Source: Glaciecola petra
GTDB taxonomy: Bacteria; Pseudomonadota; Gammaproteobacteria; Enterobacterales; Alteromonadaceae
Length of the DNA: 64,000 bases
Direction of reading: 5' to 3'
Assembly: GCF_031846345.1 (NCBI RefSeq)
Contig: NZ_JAVRHX010000005.1
Span: 185,099-249,098, forward strand
Part shown: one piece after another, positions 36,790-45,337 of the stretch
Layout of the letters: each line of letters opens with the position of its first letter
How positions within the stretch are numbered: the stretch's first letter is position 1
Program-made: the position numbers and the translations under genes
Notes under the pieces: generated by a model
Told to the model about the DNA's origin: nothing
Database searches by the model: none
The model's input: the letters and a program-made list of their open reading frames with translations, nothing else

Positions 36790-37203
36790 GTGAACTACAC
36801 AATTTTAGCCCTGATTGCTTACATTCTATGGACAATGCTGTTGCTATTGTCTTTGGCTGGTTTCAGAACTTTTTACAACAAAGCGAATAATAGAAAATCT
36901 TTAAAATTTGATGCTAGCGGAAATGATGTGGGTGGTTTTGGCGAGCGTTTAACCAGAGCGCACGCTAATTGTTATGAATCTTTCGTGTTTGTCGCAGGAC
37001 CAATGATAGTGGCCTTAGCTACTGGATCGGCTGCCATTACTAATGGATTAGCGATTTATATGATACTGGCGCGTTTAGCCCAATCCATTGTTCATATTGC
37101 GTCGGTTGCAAATATTGCAATTATCCTTAGATTTGTATTCTTTTTGGTGCAGTTTGGTATCGCGGCTTACTGGCTCATTTTACTATTGCAGAAATTCGCC
37201 TAG
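36790..37203 (+). CDS. MAPEG family membrane protein
   Basis: 137 residues with four predicted membrane helices, typical of the MAPEG family (membrane-associated proteins in eicosanoid and glutathione metabolism). The conserved segment ERLTRAHANCYESFVFVAG includes the R..RAH.N..E.....P pattern. I chose GTG at 36790 because AAGGAAGG sits 5-6 bases before it; an ATG at 36766 has its Shine-Dalgarno-like AGGA too close. The stop overlaps the following gene by one base (TAGTG). Function in bacteria is not established; glutathione-dependent activity is possible. Confidence 0.87.
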   Translation: MNYTILALIAYILWTMLLLLSLAGFRTFYNKANNRKSLKFDASGNDVGGFGERLTRAHANCYESFVFVAGPMIVALATGSAAITNGLAIYMILARLAQSIVHIASVANIAIILRFVFFLVQFGIAAYWLILLLQKFA

Positions 37204-38060
37204 TGGAAAGCGCTTTTCAGCTCAATAGAACATATTATCGATGCTTAGCAGCGTTATTTTTGCTTATTGGCCTGATGGCTTGTTCGCAAGACAAAAGAAC
37301 ACCAACTGAATATGACCTCTACTTAGTTCGTCATTTTGAAAAAGCAAAGCCCGAGTTTTCGGGCGATACTGATGTTCACTTAACGGGCAAGGGCAGCGCG
37401 AATGCGGTTAAACTTGCTAATATAATGACCGTGCATGACGTCAAAATGGTTTTCAGTACACAATACAAACGCACGATACAAACAGCACAACCAACGGCGA
37501 ATGCTTTAGGAATTGCAATACAAGATTATGATCCTCGACAGCTTGAGACATTAGCAAAAGAATTATTGGCGCTTGGTCAAAGTGCTTTGGTTGTAGGGCA
37601 CAGTAATACAACCGGTCAATTGTTTGGCTTTTTAGGGTGTGAAAGTGTTGAATTGAAAGAGGATGATTATGGCGACATTTTTAAAGTCAGTCTTTCAGTG
37701 CGTGAACATCAAATGCCAAGCGTTACAAGTTGTAGTCAATACAAATTGGAAGAACCCAATATATTATTTGTTCAATCTGGGGACCTGTCTAATTATTGGC
37801 AATACGTAAGTGATAAGCCGGCGTTTAAAGCGACACAGGGTTTAACACCTAGTGTGGATGGTTGGGTTGAACTTGGCCTTATTATCGGTGTAGATGGCAC
37901 AGTGAAACAGGCAGAGCTTTTGCAAAGCTCGCCTGATTTAGCATGGGAGCAACATGCGCTTATTGCCGCCGACAATATGGTGTTTGAAAAGGCGAAAAAC
38001 GCGAATATATCGCAACCCATATATACAACATGGGTATTTTACTTTAATGCGAAGCCTTAG
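37203..38060 (+). CDS. Lipoprotein fusing histidine phosphatase and TonB C-terminal-like domains
   Basis: 285 residues. Lipobox LMAC (Cys27) predicts a lipid-anchored protein. Residues about 37-175 are a histidine phosphatase (SixA/phosphoglycerate mutase-like) domain with LVRHFEK (His44 nucleophile; RHF instead of RHG) and VVGHSNTTG (His133). Residues about 205-285 resemble the TonB C-terminal domain: PSVDGWVELGLIIGVDGTVKQAELLQSSP in part (GWVELGLIIGVDG). GTG start coupled to the MAPEG gene. The fusion of a phosphatase with a TonB-type energy-transducer domain is unusual. Its substrate is unknown. Confidence 0.82.
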   Translation: MESAFQLNRTYYRCLAALFLLIGLMACSQDKRTPTEYDLYLVRHFEKAKPEFSGDTDVHLTGKGSANAVKLANIMTVHDVKMVFSTQYKRTIQTAQPTANALGIAIQDYDPRQLETLAKELLALGQSALVVGHSNTTGQLFGFLGCESVELKEDDYGDIFKVSLSVREHQMPSVTSCSQYKLEEPNILFVQSGDLSNYWQYVSDKPAFKATQGLTPSVDGWVELGLIIGVDGTVKQAELLQSSPDLAWEQHALIAADNMVFEKAKNANISQPIYTTWVFYFNAKP

Positions 38061-38125
38061 CCTCTTTATTGCTAGAACCGTGCTATTATTCCGGTTGTAT
38101 TTTTTCGCTGTTAATAAGAGTCTCG

Positions 38126-39967
38126 ATGTTTTCTTTTTTTGAACGTTTAACTCAGGCCTTTCCTGAGCAAAAATCTGAGCTGGCACCCAAAACCTTGGTC
38201 GCGTTTTGTCGACATTATTCTAAAGGTATGCTCCACGTTCTGCTGGCAGTCTCGGCGCTAAGTGCCATTATCGCCATTTTAGAAGTGTCATTATTTGGTT
38301 TTATGGGACAGTTGGTAGACTGGTTTTCTACTCGTGACCCCAACACATTTTTAGACGAAGAAAAATCCAGCTTATTATTCATGGGTCTACTGGTTTTAAT
38401 TATCTTACCCGCCTTGATTATTCTTGAGTCACTGTTAACTCATCAGTCAATACTGGGTAATTATCCCATGCGGATAAGGTGGCTTGCTCATAAATACTTG
38501 CTTAAGCAAAGTTTGTCGTTTTACCAAGACGAATTTGCTGGACGAGTAGCAACCAAAGTTATGCAAACCGCCTTAGCTGTGCGCGAAACGGTTACCAAAG
38601 TGCTTAACCTGTTTGTGTATGTAAGTGTATATTTTACATCAGTTGTGGTACTAGTTTTTTCAACAGACTGGCAACTGGCTTTGCCCTTGGTAATTTGGCT
38701 AATTTTATACTGCATTATTTTATATATTATGTTGCCAAAATTAAAAAAAGTATCGCAGAAACAAGCAGATGCGCGCTCCATTATGACCGGCAGAATAGTT
38801 GATAGTTATACCAATATAATGACCGTTAAACTGTTTTCGCATCATCAACGAGAGGAAGAGTACGCTAAAGAAGCAATGGACGGTTTTTTACAAACTGTCT
38901 ATCCGCAAATGCGATTGGTTACGGTGTTACAAGCTTTAATATGGGGGATAAATTCATTATTGGTGTTTTGTATCTCTGCTCTAGCCATTTATTTATGGAT
39001 AAATGGCAGAGTCAGCCCTGGTGATATAGCCATTGCGGTCAGTTTGAGTCTCCGTCTCAATGGTATGTCTCAATGGATCATGTGGGAAGTATCATCTTTA
39101 TTTGAAAATATAGGCACGGTGCAAGATGGCATAGACACCTTAGCTGTTCCTGCCAGCATCGTAGATGCTAAAGAGGCAAAAACATTAGTGGTTAGGGGGG
39201 GCGAAATAGAATTTTCCAAGGTTAATTTTGCTTATACAGCTAAAAATAACCGCAATATTGAAGTATTCAAAGATCTAAATATTACCATTAAGAAAGGTGA
39301 AAAAGTCGGTTTAGTAGGGCGTTCAGGCGCCGGCAAATCTACTTTAGTGAATTTACTACTGCGTTTTTACGATATTCAATCAGGTAGCATTTCTGTAGAC
39401 AAGCAAGCATTGAGCGAAGTGAGTCAAGAAAGCCTTAGAGCCAATATTAGTATGGTCACCCAAGACACTTCGTTGATGCATCGCTCGGTACGCGACAACA
39501 TCATGTATGGCAGAACAGATGCGACAGAAGAGGATATGATTAACGCGGCTAAACAGGCTGAGGCACATGACTTTATACAAAATTTAAGTGATGCAAAAGG
39601 CCGGACGGCTTACGATGCCCATGTGGGTGAGCGCGGGGTAAAACTCTCCGGCGGACAACGCCAACGAATTGCTATTGCAAGGGTGATGTTAAAAGACGCG
39701 CCAATTTTAATTTTAGATGAAGCAACATCTGCACTAGACTCCGAAGTAGAATCTGCTATTCAGCAAGGCCTAGGCCAAATAATGCAAGACAAGACAGTGT
39801 TGGCAATTGCGCATCGATTATCGACAATTGCGCAAATGGACAGATTACTAGTGCTAGACGAAGGCAAAATTGTCGAAACGGGTAGTCATCAAGAATTGCT
39901 TAACTTAAATGGTATATACGCCAAATTGTGGGCCCATCAAACCGGCGGTTTTATTGGTCTGGATTAA
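38126..39967 (+). CDS. ABC transporter, fused permease and ATPase (MsbA-like exporter)
   Basis: 613 residues. A six-helix transmembrane domain (about 25-330) precedes a nucleotide-binding domain with Walker A GRSGAGKST, Q-loop VTQDTSL, signature LSGGQRQR, Walker B ILILDEATSAL and H-loop AIAHRLST. It forms a homodimeric or heterodimeric exporter in the inner membrane. The start is the ATG at 38126, with AAGAG upstream; an in-frame TTG at 38069 would add 19 residues with no ribosome site. It follows the histidine phosphatase gene closely (65 bases). Substrate (lipid or peptide) not determined. Confidence 0.9.
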   Translation: MFSFFERLTQAFPEQKSELAPKTLVAFCRHYSKGMLHVLLAVSALSAIIAILEVSLFGFMGQLVDWFSTRDPNTFLDEEKSSLLFMGLLVLIILPALIILESLLTHQSILGNYPMRIRWLAHKYLLKQSLSFYQDEFAGRVATKVMQTALAVRETVTKVLNLFVYVSVYFTSVVVLVFSTDWQLALPLVIWLILYCIILYIMLPKLKKVSQKQADARSIMTGRIVDSYTNIMTVKLFSHHQREEEYAKEAMDGFLQTVYPQMRLVTVLQALIWGINSLLVFCISALAIYLWINGRVSPGDIAIAVSLSLRLNGMSQWIMWEVSSLFENIGTVQDGIDTLAVPASIVDAKEAKTLVVRGGEIEFSKVNFAYTAKNNRNIEVFKDLNITIKKGEKVGLVGRSGAGKSTLVNLLLRFYDIQSGSISVDKQALSEVSQESLRANISMVTQDTSLMHRSVRDNIMYGRTDATEEDMINAAKQAEAHDFIQNLSDAKGRTAYDAHVGERGVKLSGGQRQRIAIARVMLKDAPILILDEATSALDSEVESAIQQGLGQIMQDKTVLAIAHRLSTIAQMDRLLVLDEGKIVETGSHQELLNLNGIYAKLWAHQTGGFIGLD

Positions 39968-40147
39968 GGTCAATCCACACTTAACTGTTGTCAGGTTTAT
40001 ATGGTGTTTCACTAAGTCTATTATTTAATAGAATCGGAAATTACAAATTTAATTGCAATTTTGGGCACGTTATCTGTAATCTATAGATGATTAATTGCGG
40101 GGTTATGCATTGCGTAGCTCATATATGCGCAATTTAGGGAGAAATAT

Positions 40148-40726
40148 ATGGTAGCGGATAAACCACAAAATCAGCATTATCACGATGCTATAGATTTTGA
40201 ATTCATTAGTAAATTAGAGGGCGGTTGCGTCTTAAAAGGGTATGTGCCCGACCATAAAAATAGCAAGAGTGGTGTCACCATTGCCACCGGATTTGATTTG
40301 GGCGCTCGAAATGATAGAGATCTCCGTAAAATTGGCTTAAGCCCAGTGTTAATTGGCAAGTTATATCCCTACCTCGGCCGCAAAAGCACCGAGGCATACG
40401 AATATATTCAGCAACACCCCTTGCGCATAAGTAAAAACGAAGGAAACATTGTTGATACCGGTGTAAAGCGTCTATTAATCGAAAAATTGGTCGAGAGATA
40501 CAACGAAGACAGCCAACTAGCGTTTAACGATTTACCCGCTTGTTGGCAGACGGTCATTGCCTCGGTTGAATTTCAGTATGGAAGCATTCGTAAAGCTTGC
40601 CCTAAATTTTGGTCTTATGTCACTCAACAAGAATGGGATACTGCGATAAACGAACTAAAAAGCTTTGGCGATAATTATGCGTCTCGGCGAAACCAAGAAG
40701 CAGAGTACGCTTTACAAAATAGTTAA
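40148..40726 (+). CDS. Pesticin-type muramidase (T4 lysozyme-like), orphan
   Basis: 192 residues matching the C-terminal catalytic domain of pesticin, a T4-lysozyme-like muramidase that cuts peptidoglycan. Catalytic residues align: Glu24 in SKLEGG, Thr44 and Asp50 in SGVTIATGFDLG, with the same Thr-Asp spacing as pesticin Thr201/Asp207. It has no signal peptide, membrane segment or receptor-binding domain, and no immunity, holin or phage genes sit next to it. GGGAGAAA precedes the ATG. It may be a lysis gene of a lost phage, a secreted effector, or a housekeeping wall enzyme. Confidence 0.82.
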   Translation: MVADKPQNQHYHDAIDFEFISKLEGGCVLKGYVPDHKNSKSGVTIATGFDLGARNDRDLRKIGLSPVLIGKLYPYLGRKSTEAYEYIQQHPLRISKNEGNIVDTGVKRLLIEKLVERYNEDSQLAFNDLPACWQTVIASVEFQYGSIRKACPKFWSYVTQQEWDTAINELKSFGDNYASRRNQEAEYALQNS

Positions 40727-40734
40727 AACTCGTT

Positions 40735-41409
40735 TTACATAAACGTACAAATTTGCGCTAAAGATTTCTTTTTAACCGCATGTTCAGGGATAGTAGCGTC
40801 TTCTGCAGGATGACCAACAACTAACAACATATAAGCCCGCTCAGTATCAGGACGTTTGCATATTTTTGACAAAAAACTCATTGGTTTCGGCGTGTGAGTA
40901 AGTGTCGCAAGACCAGCGGTATGCAAGGCAGTTATCAAAAAGCCAGTGGCAATGCCTACCGACTCATGGATGTAATAGTTTTGTTTATTGTCAGATTCTT
41001 CAAGCCCTCCTTTTTTTTGGCTAAAAATAGCAATTAGCCAAGGTGCCGTCTCTAAATATGGTTTGTTTGCATCAGTCCCTAAGGGTTTTAAGGCATCTAA
41101 CCATTCTTCACCGGCACTACCATCATAAAACCTTTTTTCATGCTGCTCAGCTTGATCGCGAATTTGTTTTTTAACCTCACTAGACGAAATAGCACAAAAA
41201 TGCCAAGGTTGATGATTAGCGCCGTTTGGTGCGCGACCAGCCGCTTTTATGGCGTTTTCTATCACACTTTTAGCGACGGGCTTATCGCTAAATTTACGAA
41301 CGCTATGTCGGCGTTTAATGTGGTCAAAAAACGCCAAAGACTTTTCTAACATGGTGTTGTCGTCGTATGAAATAAAATCATTTAACGGAAGCGCTTTTTC
41401 TTCGTTCAT
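40735..41409 (-). CDS. Nitroreductase family protein
   Basis: 224 residues of the FMN-dependent nitroreductase fold. The N-terminal RRHSVRKFSDKPV is the FMN phosphate-binding segment, followed by AAGRAPNGANHQPWHF. Later, ESVGIATGFLITALHTAGLATLTHTP is the central helix that binds FMN in part (ATGFLITAL). Likely an NAD(P)H-dependent flavin reductase acting on quinones or nitro compounds. Convergent with the muramidase gene (8 bases). The specific subfamily (iodotyrosine dehalogenase/BluB-like versus NfsB) cannot be fixed. Confidence 0.88.
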   Translation of the reverse strand: MNEEKALPLNDFISYDDNTMLEKSLAFFDHIKRRHSVRKFSDKPVAKSVIENAIKAAGRAPNGANHQPWHFCAISSSEVKKQIRDQAEQHEKRFYDGSAGEEWLDALKPLGTDANKPYLETAPWLIAIFSQKKGGLEESDNKQNYYIHESVGIATGFLITALHTAGLATLTHTPKPMSFLSKICKRPDTERAYMLLVVGHPAEDATIPEHAVKKKSLAQICTFM

Positions 41410-41539
41410 ATTGCACCAAATCCTTGCTTATCAATTTTCGTTTTAGCTTTATAAAAACAACTTTGTACAAAGCCTTTTGTTTACTTGTTTACATTATATT
41501 CACATAATAGGGAAATAATACAAAAAAATATGGAAGCAC

Positions 41540-42937
41540 ATGAATACCCAAGAAAACATCCCACTCATTATTTTAATATGTTGCGTCGCGACTTTAGGTG
41601 GCTTTTTATTTGGTTTCGACAGTGGCGTTATAAATGGCACAGTTGATGGTTTAAAGTTAGCCTTTAATTCTGAAGAAATGGGCACAGGGTTTAATGTAGC
41701 AAGCATGTTGTTAGGCTGTGCTGTTGGTGCTTTTTTTGCTGGGGCCCTGGCTGATAAGTTCGGTCGTAAAAAATTATTGTTGGTCGCTGCGGTACTATTT
41801 ATTGTTAGTGCGTGGGGCTCGGGGATTGCTTCTAGTTCATTGGCATTTATTTTCTATCGTATTTTAGGCGGCCTTGCTGTGGGAGCGGCTTCAGTAATGA
41901 CTCCTGCTTATATCAGCGAAATCGCCCCTGCAAGAATGCGTGGACGCTTAGCAACGATTCAGCAAGTTGCAATTATCAGTGGTTTATTTATCGCCTTTGT
42001 TAGTAATTACTTACTTGCGGATAAAGCAGGTTCATCAGTAAGTGAATTTTGGATGGGCTTTGAAGCTTGGCGTTGGATGTTTTGGATAGAACTCATTCCT
42101 GCTGTTTTGTTTTTAGTACTGCTTTTCTTTATACCCGAGAGCCCTAGATTTTTAGTATTTGTGAAGCGTCAAGAACAAGCAAATATCGTTTTGACAAGGC
42201 TTTTTGGTACCAATATGAGCCAGCAAATGTCAGCTGAAATTGAAGCCAGCTTAGAAACTCAGCAAACGCCAAAGTTGTCTGATATTGTGGATAAAAACAC
42301 GCGCAAGATACGCGCAATTGTGTGGGTCGGTATAGGCCTTGCTGTATTTCAGCAGCTAGTGGGCATAAACGTAATTTTCTATTATGGTGCGGTTCTATGG
42401 CAAGCGGTCGGATTTACTGAAGCTCAAGCCTTAACTACCAATATAATTGGTGCAGGTATCAGTATATTTGCATGTTTAATTACCATTGCATTGATTGACA
42501 AAATGGGCCGAAAGCCATTTCTATTGGTGGGGTCAGTAGGCATGACCCTTACCTTATTTATTTTGGTTTATGCATTTGCCAGCGCCGACATCGATCCGCT
42601 CACTGGTAATCTTGATTTAGGCGAAAATGGTGCGTTGGCATTAATTAGCGCAAATACTTACATCTTTTTCTTTAATATTTCTTGGGGCCCTGTGATGTGG
42701 GTTATGCTCGGCGAAATGTTCCCTAATCAAATCAGAGGCTCTGGTTTAGCAGTGGCTGGTTTTGCTCAATGGATAAGTAACTTTGCAATAACCATGAGCT
42801 TCCCAATAATGTTGACGGGCATCGGACTCGCGGGCGCTTATGGTTTCTACGGATTCTGCGCTCTAGTTTCGATTGTGTTTGTGCTTATATTTGTACACGA
42901 AACCAAAGGCAAAACCCTAGAAAGTATGAAGGGCTAA
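41540..42937 (+). CDS. MFS sugar transporter, sugar-porter family
   Basis: 465-residue, 12-helix symporter of the major facilitator superfamily, sugar-porter branch. Family motifs: GGFLFGFDSGVINGT, ADKFGRKK loop 2-3, PESPRFL at the end of helix 6, QQLVGINVIFYYG in helix 7, IDKMGRKP loop 8-9 and the C-terminal ETKGKTLE. Such proteins carry glucose, xylose or galactose with protons or sodium. The specific sugar is unknown; no sugar-catabolic operon is next to it. Confidence 0.93.
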   Translation: MNTQENIPLIILICCVATLGGFLFGFDSGVINGTVDGLKLAFNSEEMGTGFNVASMLLGCAVGAFFAGALADKFGRKKLLLVAAVLFIVSAWGSGIASSSLAFIFYRILGGLAVGAASVMTPAYISEIAPARMRGRLATIQQVAIISGLFIAFVSNYLLADKAGSSVSEFWMGFEAWRWMFWIELIPAVLFLVLLFFIPESPRFLVFVKRQEQANIVLTRLFGTNMSQQMSAEIEASLETQQTPKLSDIVDKNTRKIRAIVWVGIGLAVFQQLVGINVIFYYGAVLWQAVGFTEAQALTTNIIGAGISIFACLITIALIDKMGRKPFLLVGSVGMTLTLFILVYAFASADIDPLTGNLDLGENGALALISANTYIFFFNISWGPVMWVMLGEMFPNQIRGSGLAVAGFAQWISNFAITMSFPIMLTGIGLAGAYGFYGFCALVSIVFVLIFVHETKGKTLESMKG

Positions 42938-42960
42938 CTTTTATAGGGTTTTTCCATAGC

Positions 42961-43815
42961 TTAATCTGTTTTAGGATGAAGCTCTTCAAATTGTGGCAGT
43001 CGTTTTTCTTGACCGGCTGCCATCGCTTCATGCACATCAGGCAGTTGTAGCATGCCACTTTGCCATGTTGCCATGTAGTTCAGGCTGTCTTGTACGCTAT
43101 GGTCACGCGTATAGTTAAGCATTTCTTTGCTGCCGGCGACAGCCATTGGCGAATTCATGGCAATTTGCTGGGCGATAGCAAATACGCCTTCCAACATTTG
43201 TTCTTGGTCGCTAAATACTTGATTTACAAAACCATGTCGAAGTGCTTCATCGCTTTTCATTTTACGTCCAGTGTAAGTGAGTTCTCTAACCAGGCCATGA
43301 GCTAATAAATGAGGTAAGCGTTGCAATGTACCTACATCTGCTGTCATCCCAAGCTGCGTTTCTTTTATGGTAAAAAAGGCATCCTCAGTACAATAACGGC
43401 TATCGCAAGCACAAATCATATCTACCGCGCCACCTATTGCGCCTCCTTGCACGGCGGCAAGCACTGGAATACGAATTTCTTCCAGCGCATTAAAACTGTC
43501 TTGTAGAGCCAATACCATGCGACGCGAACGTTCGGCCCGTCTTGCGGGCTCACCTTCAAAGCTACTGCCCATGTTGGCGAAGACCGATAAGTCCATGCCA
43601 GCAGAGAAATGTTTGCCTAAGGAACTTATAATAATGACCCTTGCCGAAGCTTCTGCGTCTATATGCCTAACACACTCTGGCAGTTCTTTCCAAAATGCAG
43701 TAATCATGCTGTTTAGGGAATCGGGTCGATTAAGTTGTATGTGAGCAATAGCGTTTTTAATTTCTACTTTCAAAGTGCTGTATGTAGGGGTATTACTTAT
43801 TGTATTTTCTAGCAT
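42961..43815 (-). CDS. Enoyl-CoA hydratase/isomerase family, delta3,5-delta2,4-dienoyl-CoA isomerase-like
   Basis: 284-residue crotonase. Oxyanion-hole segments are HFSAGMDLS and GGAIGGAVDM. The catalytic acids Glu152 (KETQLGM) and Asp160 (TADVGTLQRLP) are 8 apart, as in mammalian ECH1 (Glu196/Asp204), and the surrounding sequence matches ECH1 rather than classic enoyl-CoA hydratase. Expected role: moving double bonds in polyunsaturated fatty acyl-CoA degradation. Single gene on the minus strand, just after the sugar transporter. Confidence 0.88.
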   Translation of the reverse strand: MLENTISNTPTYSTLKVEIKNAIAHIQLNRPDSLNSMITAFWKELPECVRHIDAEASARVIIISSLGKHFSAGMDLSVFANMGSSFEGEPARRAERSRRMVLALQDSFNALEEIRIPVLAAVQGGAIGGAVDMICACDSRYCTEDAFFTIKETQLGMTADVGTLQRLPHLLAHGLVRELTYTGRKMKSDEALRHGFVNQVFSDQEQMLEGVFAIAQQIAMNSPMAVAGSKEMLNYTRDHSVQDSLNYMATWQSGMLQLPDVHEAMAAGQEKRLPQFEELHPKTD

Positions 43816-43895
43816 GGTGCGTCCGAATAGATGATATTAATAAATGCTAGTGTAGAGACTTGATATTGCAATTCAAGTAAAAGCCCATATTTCAC

Positions 43896-43923
43896 TTGTA
43901 AGATTGACGTGCATAAGTATAAT
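43896..43923 (+). promoter_or_regulatory. Candidate promoter for tRNA-Trp/secE/nusG
   Basis: TTGTAA (43896-43901) and a perfect TATAAT (43918-43923), 16 bases apart, followed by the GC-rich ACGCGTCCC, a discriminator typical of stringently controlled stable-RNA promoters. It lies about 109 bases before the tRNA, leaving a long leader in which I find no other gene. Confidence 0.6.
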
Positions 43924-44032
43924 ACGCGTCCCTCCCTTATGACGCTGACGATTCCCAACGAAAACGACAACTTCACAAGGGTAGTGTAACTGTAGGTTGG
44001 TAAGCAAAGAAAAACACGCTAGCCAAGGCAAT

Positions 44033-44109
44033 AGGGGTGTAGTTCTAATTGGTAGAACAGCGGTCTCCAAAACCGACGGTTGGGGGTTCGAGTCCCTCCG
44101 CCCCTGCCA
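44033..44109 (+). tRNA. trpT: tRNA-Trp (anticodon CCA)
   Basis: Full cloverleaf of 77 nucleotides including encoded CCA. The acceptor AGGGGTG pairs with CGCCCCT (one T-G wobble). The D-arm is GTTC/GAAC, anticodon loop CTCCAAA (CCA), T-arm GGGGG/CCCTC with TTCGAGT. The outermost anticodon-stem pair (27-43) is G opposite A, a mismatch where E. coli has C-G. It precedes secE, the usual linkage in gammaproteobacteria. Confidence 0.97.
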
Positions 44110-44195
44110 ATCACAATTTGATATTGTGGATGGTGTATGCGCAACAGAATTTAAGTAACACAAAATAAGTGTGTTACGTTTTGAAGGTATTAGGA

Positions 44196-44573
44196 ATGAG
44201 TGATAAGGCAGAAAACGCTTCAAATCCATTAGACTTAGTCAAGTGGGTATTGGTAATTGGTTTATTAGGTGGCTTGGTCTATGTATACAATCAGTACCAA
44301 GATGTATCGGTATTATACAGAGCCCTAGGCGCAGTGGCAGTAGCTGTAATTGCCTTAGGTATCGCTTCAACCACAATCAAAGGGCAAACCTTTTTGTCAT
44401 TTGCTAAAGAAGCACGCATTGAGGTTAGAAAAGTTGTTTGGCCAACCAGGCAAGAAGTGGTTCGTATGACGCTTATTATTTTACTCGCAACTGCTTTAGT
44501 GGGACTTATGCTATATTTGATAGATATGGTGCTAGTATGGCTTGTGGGTATTGTTACCGGGATCGGAGTATAA
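44196..44573 (+). CDS. secE: Preprotein translocase subunit SecE
   Basis: 125-residue inner-membrane subunit of SecYEG, with three membrane helices as in gammaproteobacteria (about 17-34, 42-60, 93-120). The conserved cytosolic segment FAKEARIEVRKVVWPTRQEVVRMT includes the KVVWPTRQE signature. Start at 44196 (ATGAGTGAT); an earlier ATG at 44169 has no support. Followed after 3 bases by nusG. Confidence 0.95.
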   Translation: MSDKAENASNPLDLVKWVLVIGLLGGLVYVYNQYQDVSVLYRALGAVAVAVIALGIASTTIKGQTFLSFAKEARIEVRKVVWPTRQEVVRMTLIILLATALVGLMLYLIDMVLVWLVGIVTGIGV

Positions 44574-44576
44574 TAA

Positions 44577-45113
44577 ATGGCTGATAAAAAATGGTATGTA
44601 GTGCAGGCTTTTTCTCAATACGAAGGACGTGTTAAAAAGACGCTCGAAGAGTACATAAAAATGCACGACATGCAAGAGCATTTTGGCGAGATATTAGTGC
44701 CAACAGAAGAAGTTGTCGAGATGCGGGCAGGTCAAAAACGCAAATCTGAGCGTAAATTTTTCCCTGGTTATGTGTTGGTCGAAATGGACATGAACGAAGA
44801 CTCATGGCATTTGGTCAAAAGCATTCCACGCGTACTTGGTTTTATCGGCGGCACATCAGACCGCCCAATGCCCATCACTAATCGTGAAGCCGACGCCATA
44901 TTGAATAGACTCGAAGAGTCTGTTGACAAGCCGAAGCCGAAGACTTTGTTCGAACCAGGCGAAGTGGTTCGTGTTACCGATGGTCCTTTTGCTGACTTTA
45001 ACGGAACTGTAGAAGAAGTTGACTACGAAAAGAGCCGCTTGAAGGTCTCTGTTTTGATTTTTGGTCGTTCAACACCGGTTGATTTAGAATTTGGCCAAGT
45101 AGAAAAAGGCTAA
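44577..45113 (+). CDS. nusG: Transcription termination/antitermination factor NusG
   Basis: 178 residues with NGN domain (about 4-115, KKWYVVQAFSQYEGRVKK, in part WYVVQAFSQYEG, and FPGYVLVEMDM) and C-terminal KOW domain (about 125-178, GEVVRVTDGPFADFNGTVEEVD in part). It couples RNA polymerase elongation to Rho, S10 and ribosomes. Pair with secE. A terminator follows, whereas in most gammaproteobacteria rplK comes next. Confidence 0.97.
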   Translation: MADKKWYVVQAFSQYEGRVKKTLEEYIKMHDMQEHFGEILVPTEEVVEMRAGQKRKSERKFFPGYVLVEMDMNEDSWHLVKSIPRVLGFIGGTSDRPMPITNREADAILNRLEESVDKPKPKTLFEPGEVVRVTDGPFADFNGTVEEVDYEKSRLKVSVLIFGRSTPVDLEFGQVEKG

Positions 45114-45136
45114 GTTTTTACAACAAAAACCTATTT

Positions 45137-45167
45137 TAAAAATCTCCCTTGATGGGAGATTTTTTTT
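45137..45167 (+). terminator. Rho-independent terminator after nusG
   Basis: AATCTCCC (45141-45148) pairs with GGGAGATT (45154-45161) around the loop TTGAT, followed by a run of T. It closes the tRNA-Trp-secE-nusG unit 27 bases after the nusG stop. Confidence 0.88.
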
Positions 45168-45337
45168 GCTTATTTATCAGTACTGAACAAAGAAAAAGGT
45201 TCATTAATAAGTATTAAATAATGTTTAGAAATTAAACAAAAGTAATATTGAATCCATAAGCTTCAGATTCCTTATAAGACATCAGATGACTGATTGACAG
45301 TCATTAAATTGTCTACCATTTTTTAAAGGAATCTTGC

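Noticed and set aside
38069..38125. 19-residue N-terminal extension of the ABC exporter from a TTG
   Set aside because: No ribosome binding site and an unconserved Cys-containing extension; ATG at 38126 fits better.
40148..41409. Prophage or mobile island around the pesticin-type muramidase
   Set aside because: Neighbours (ABC exporter, nitroreductase, sugar transporter) are ordinary chromosomal genes; no integrase, structural genes, or flanking tRNA/repeats found.
43873..44229. 118-codon reading frame on the minus strand across the tRNA-Trp and secE start
   Set aside because: Its central residues (RRDSNPQPSVLETAVLPIR) are the well-known false protein made by translating a tRNA antisense; it also overlaps secE.
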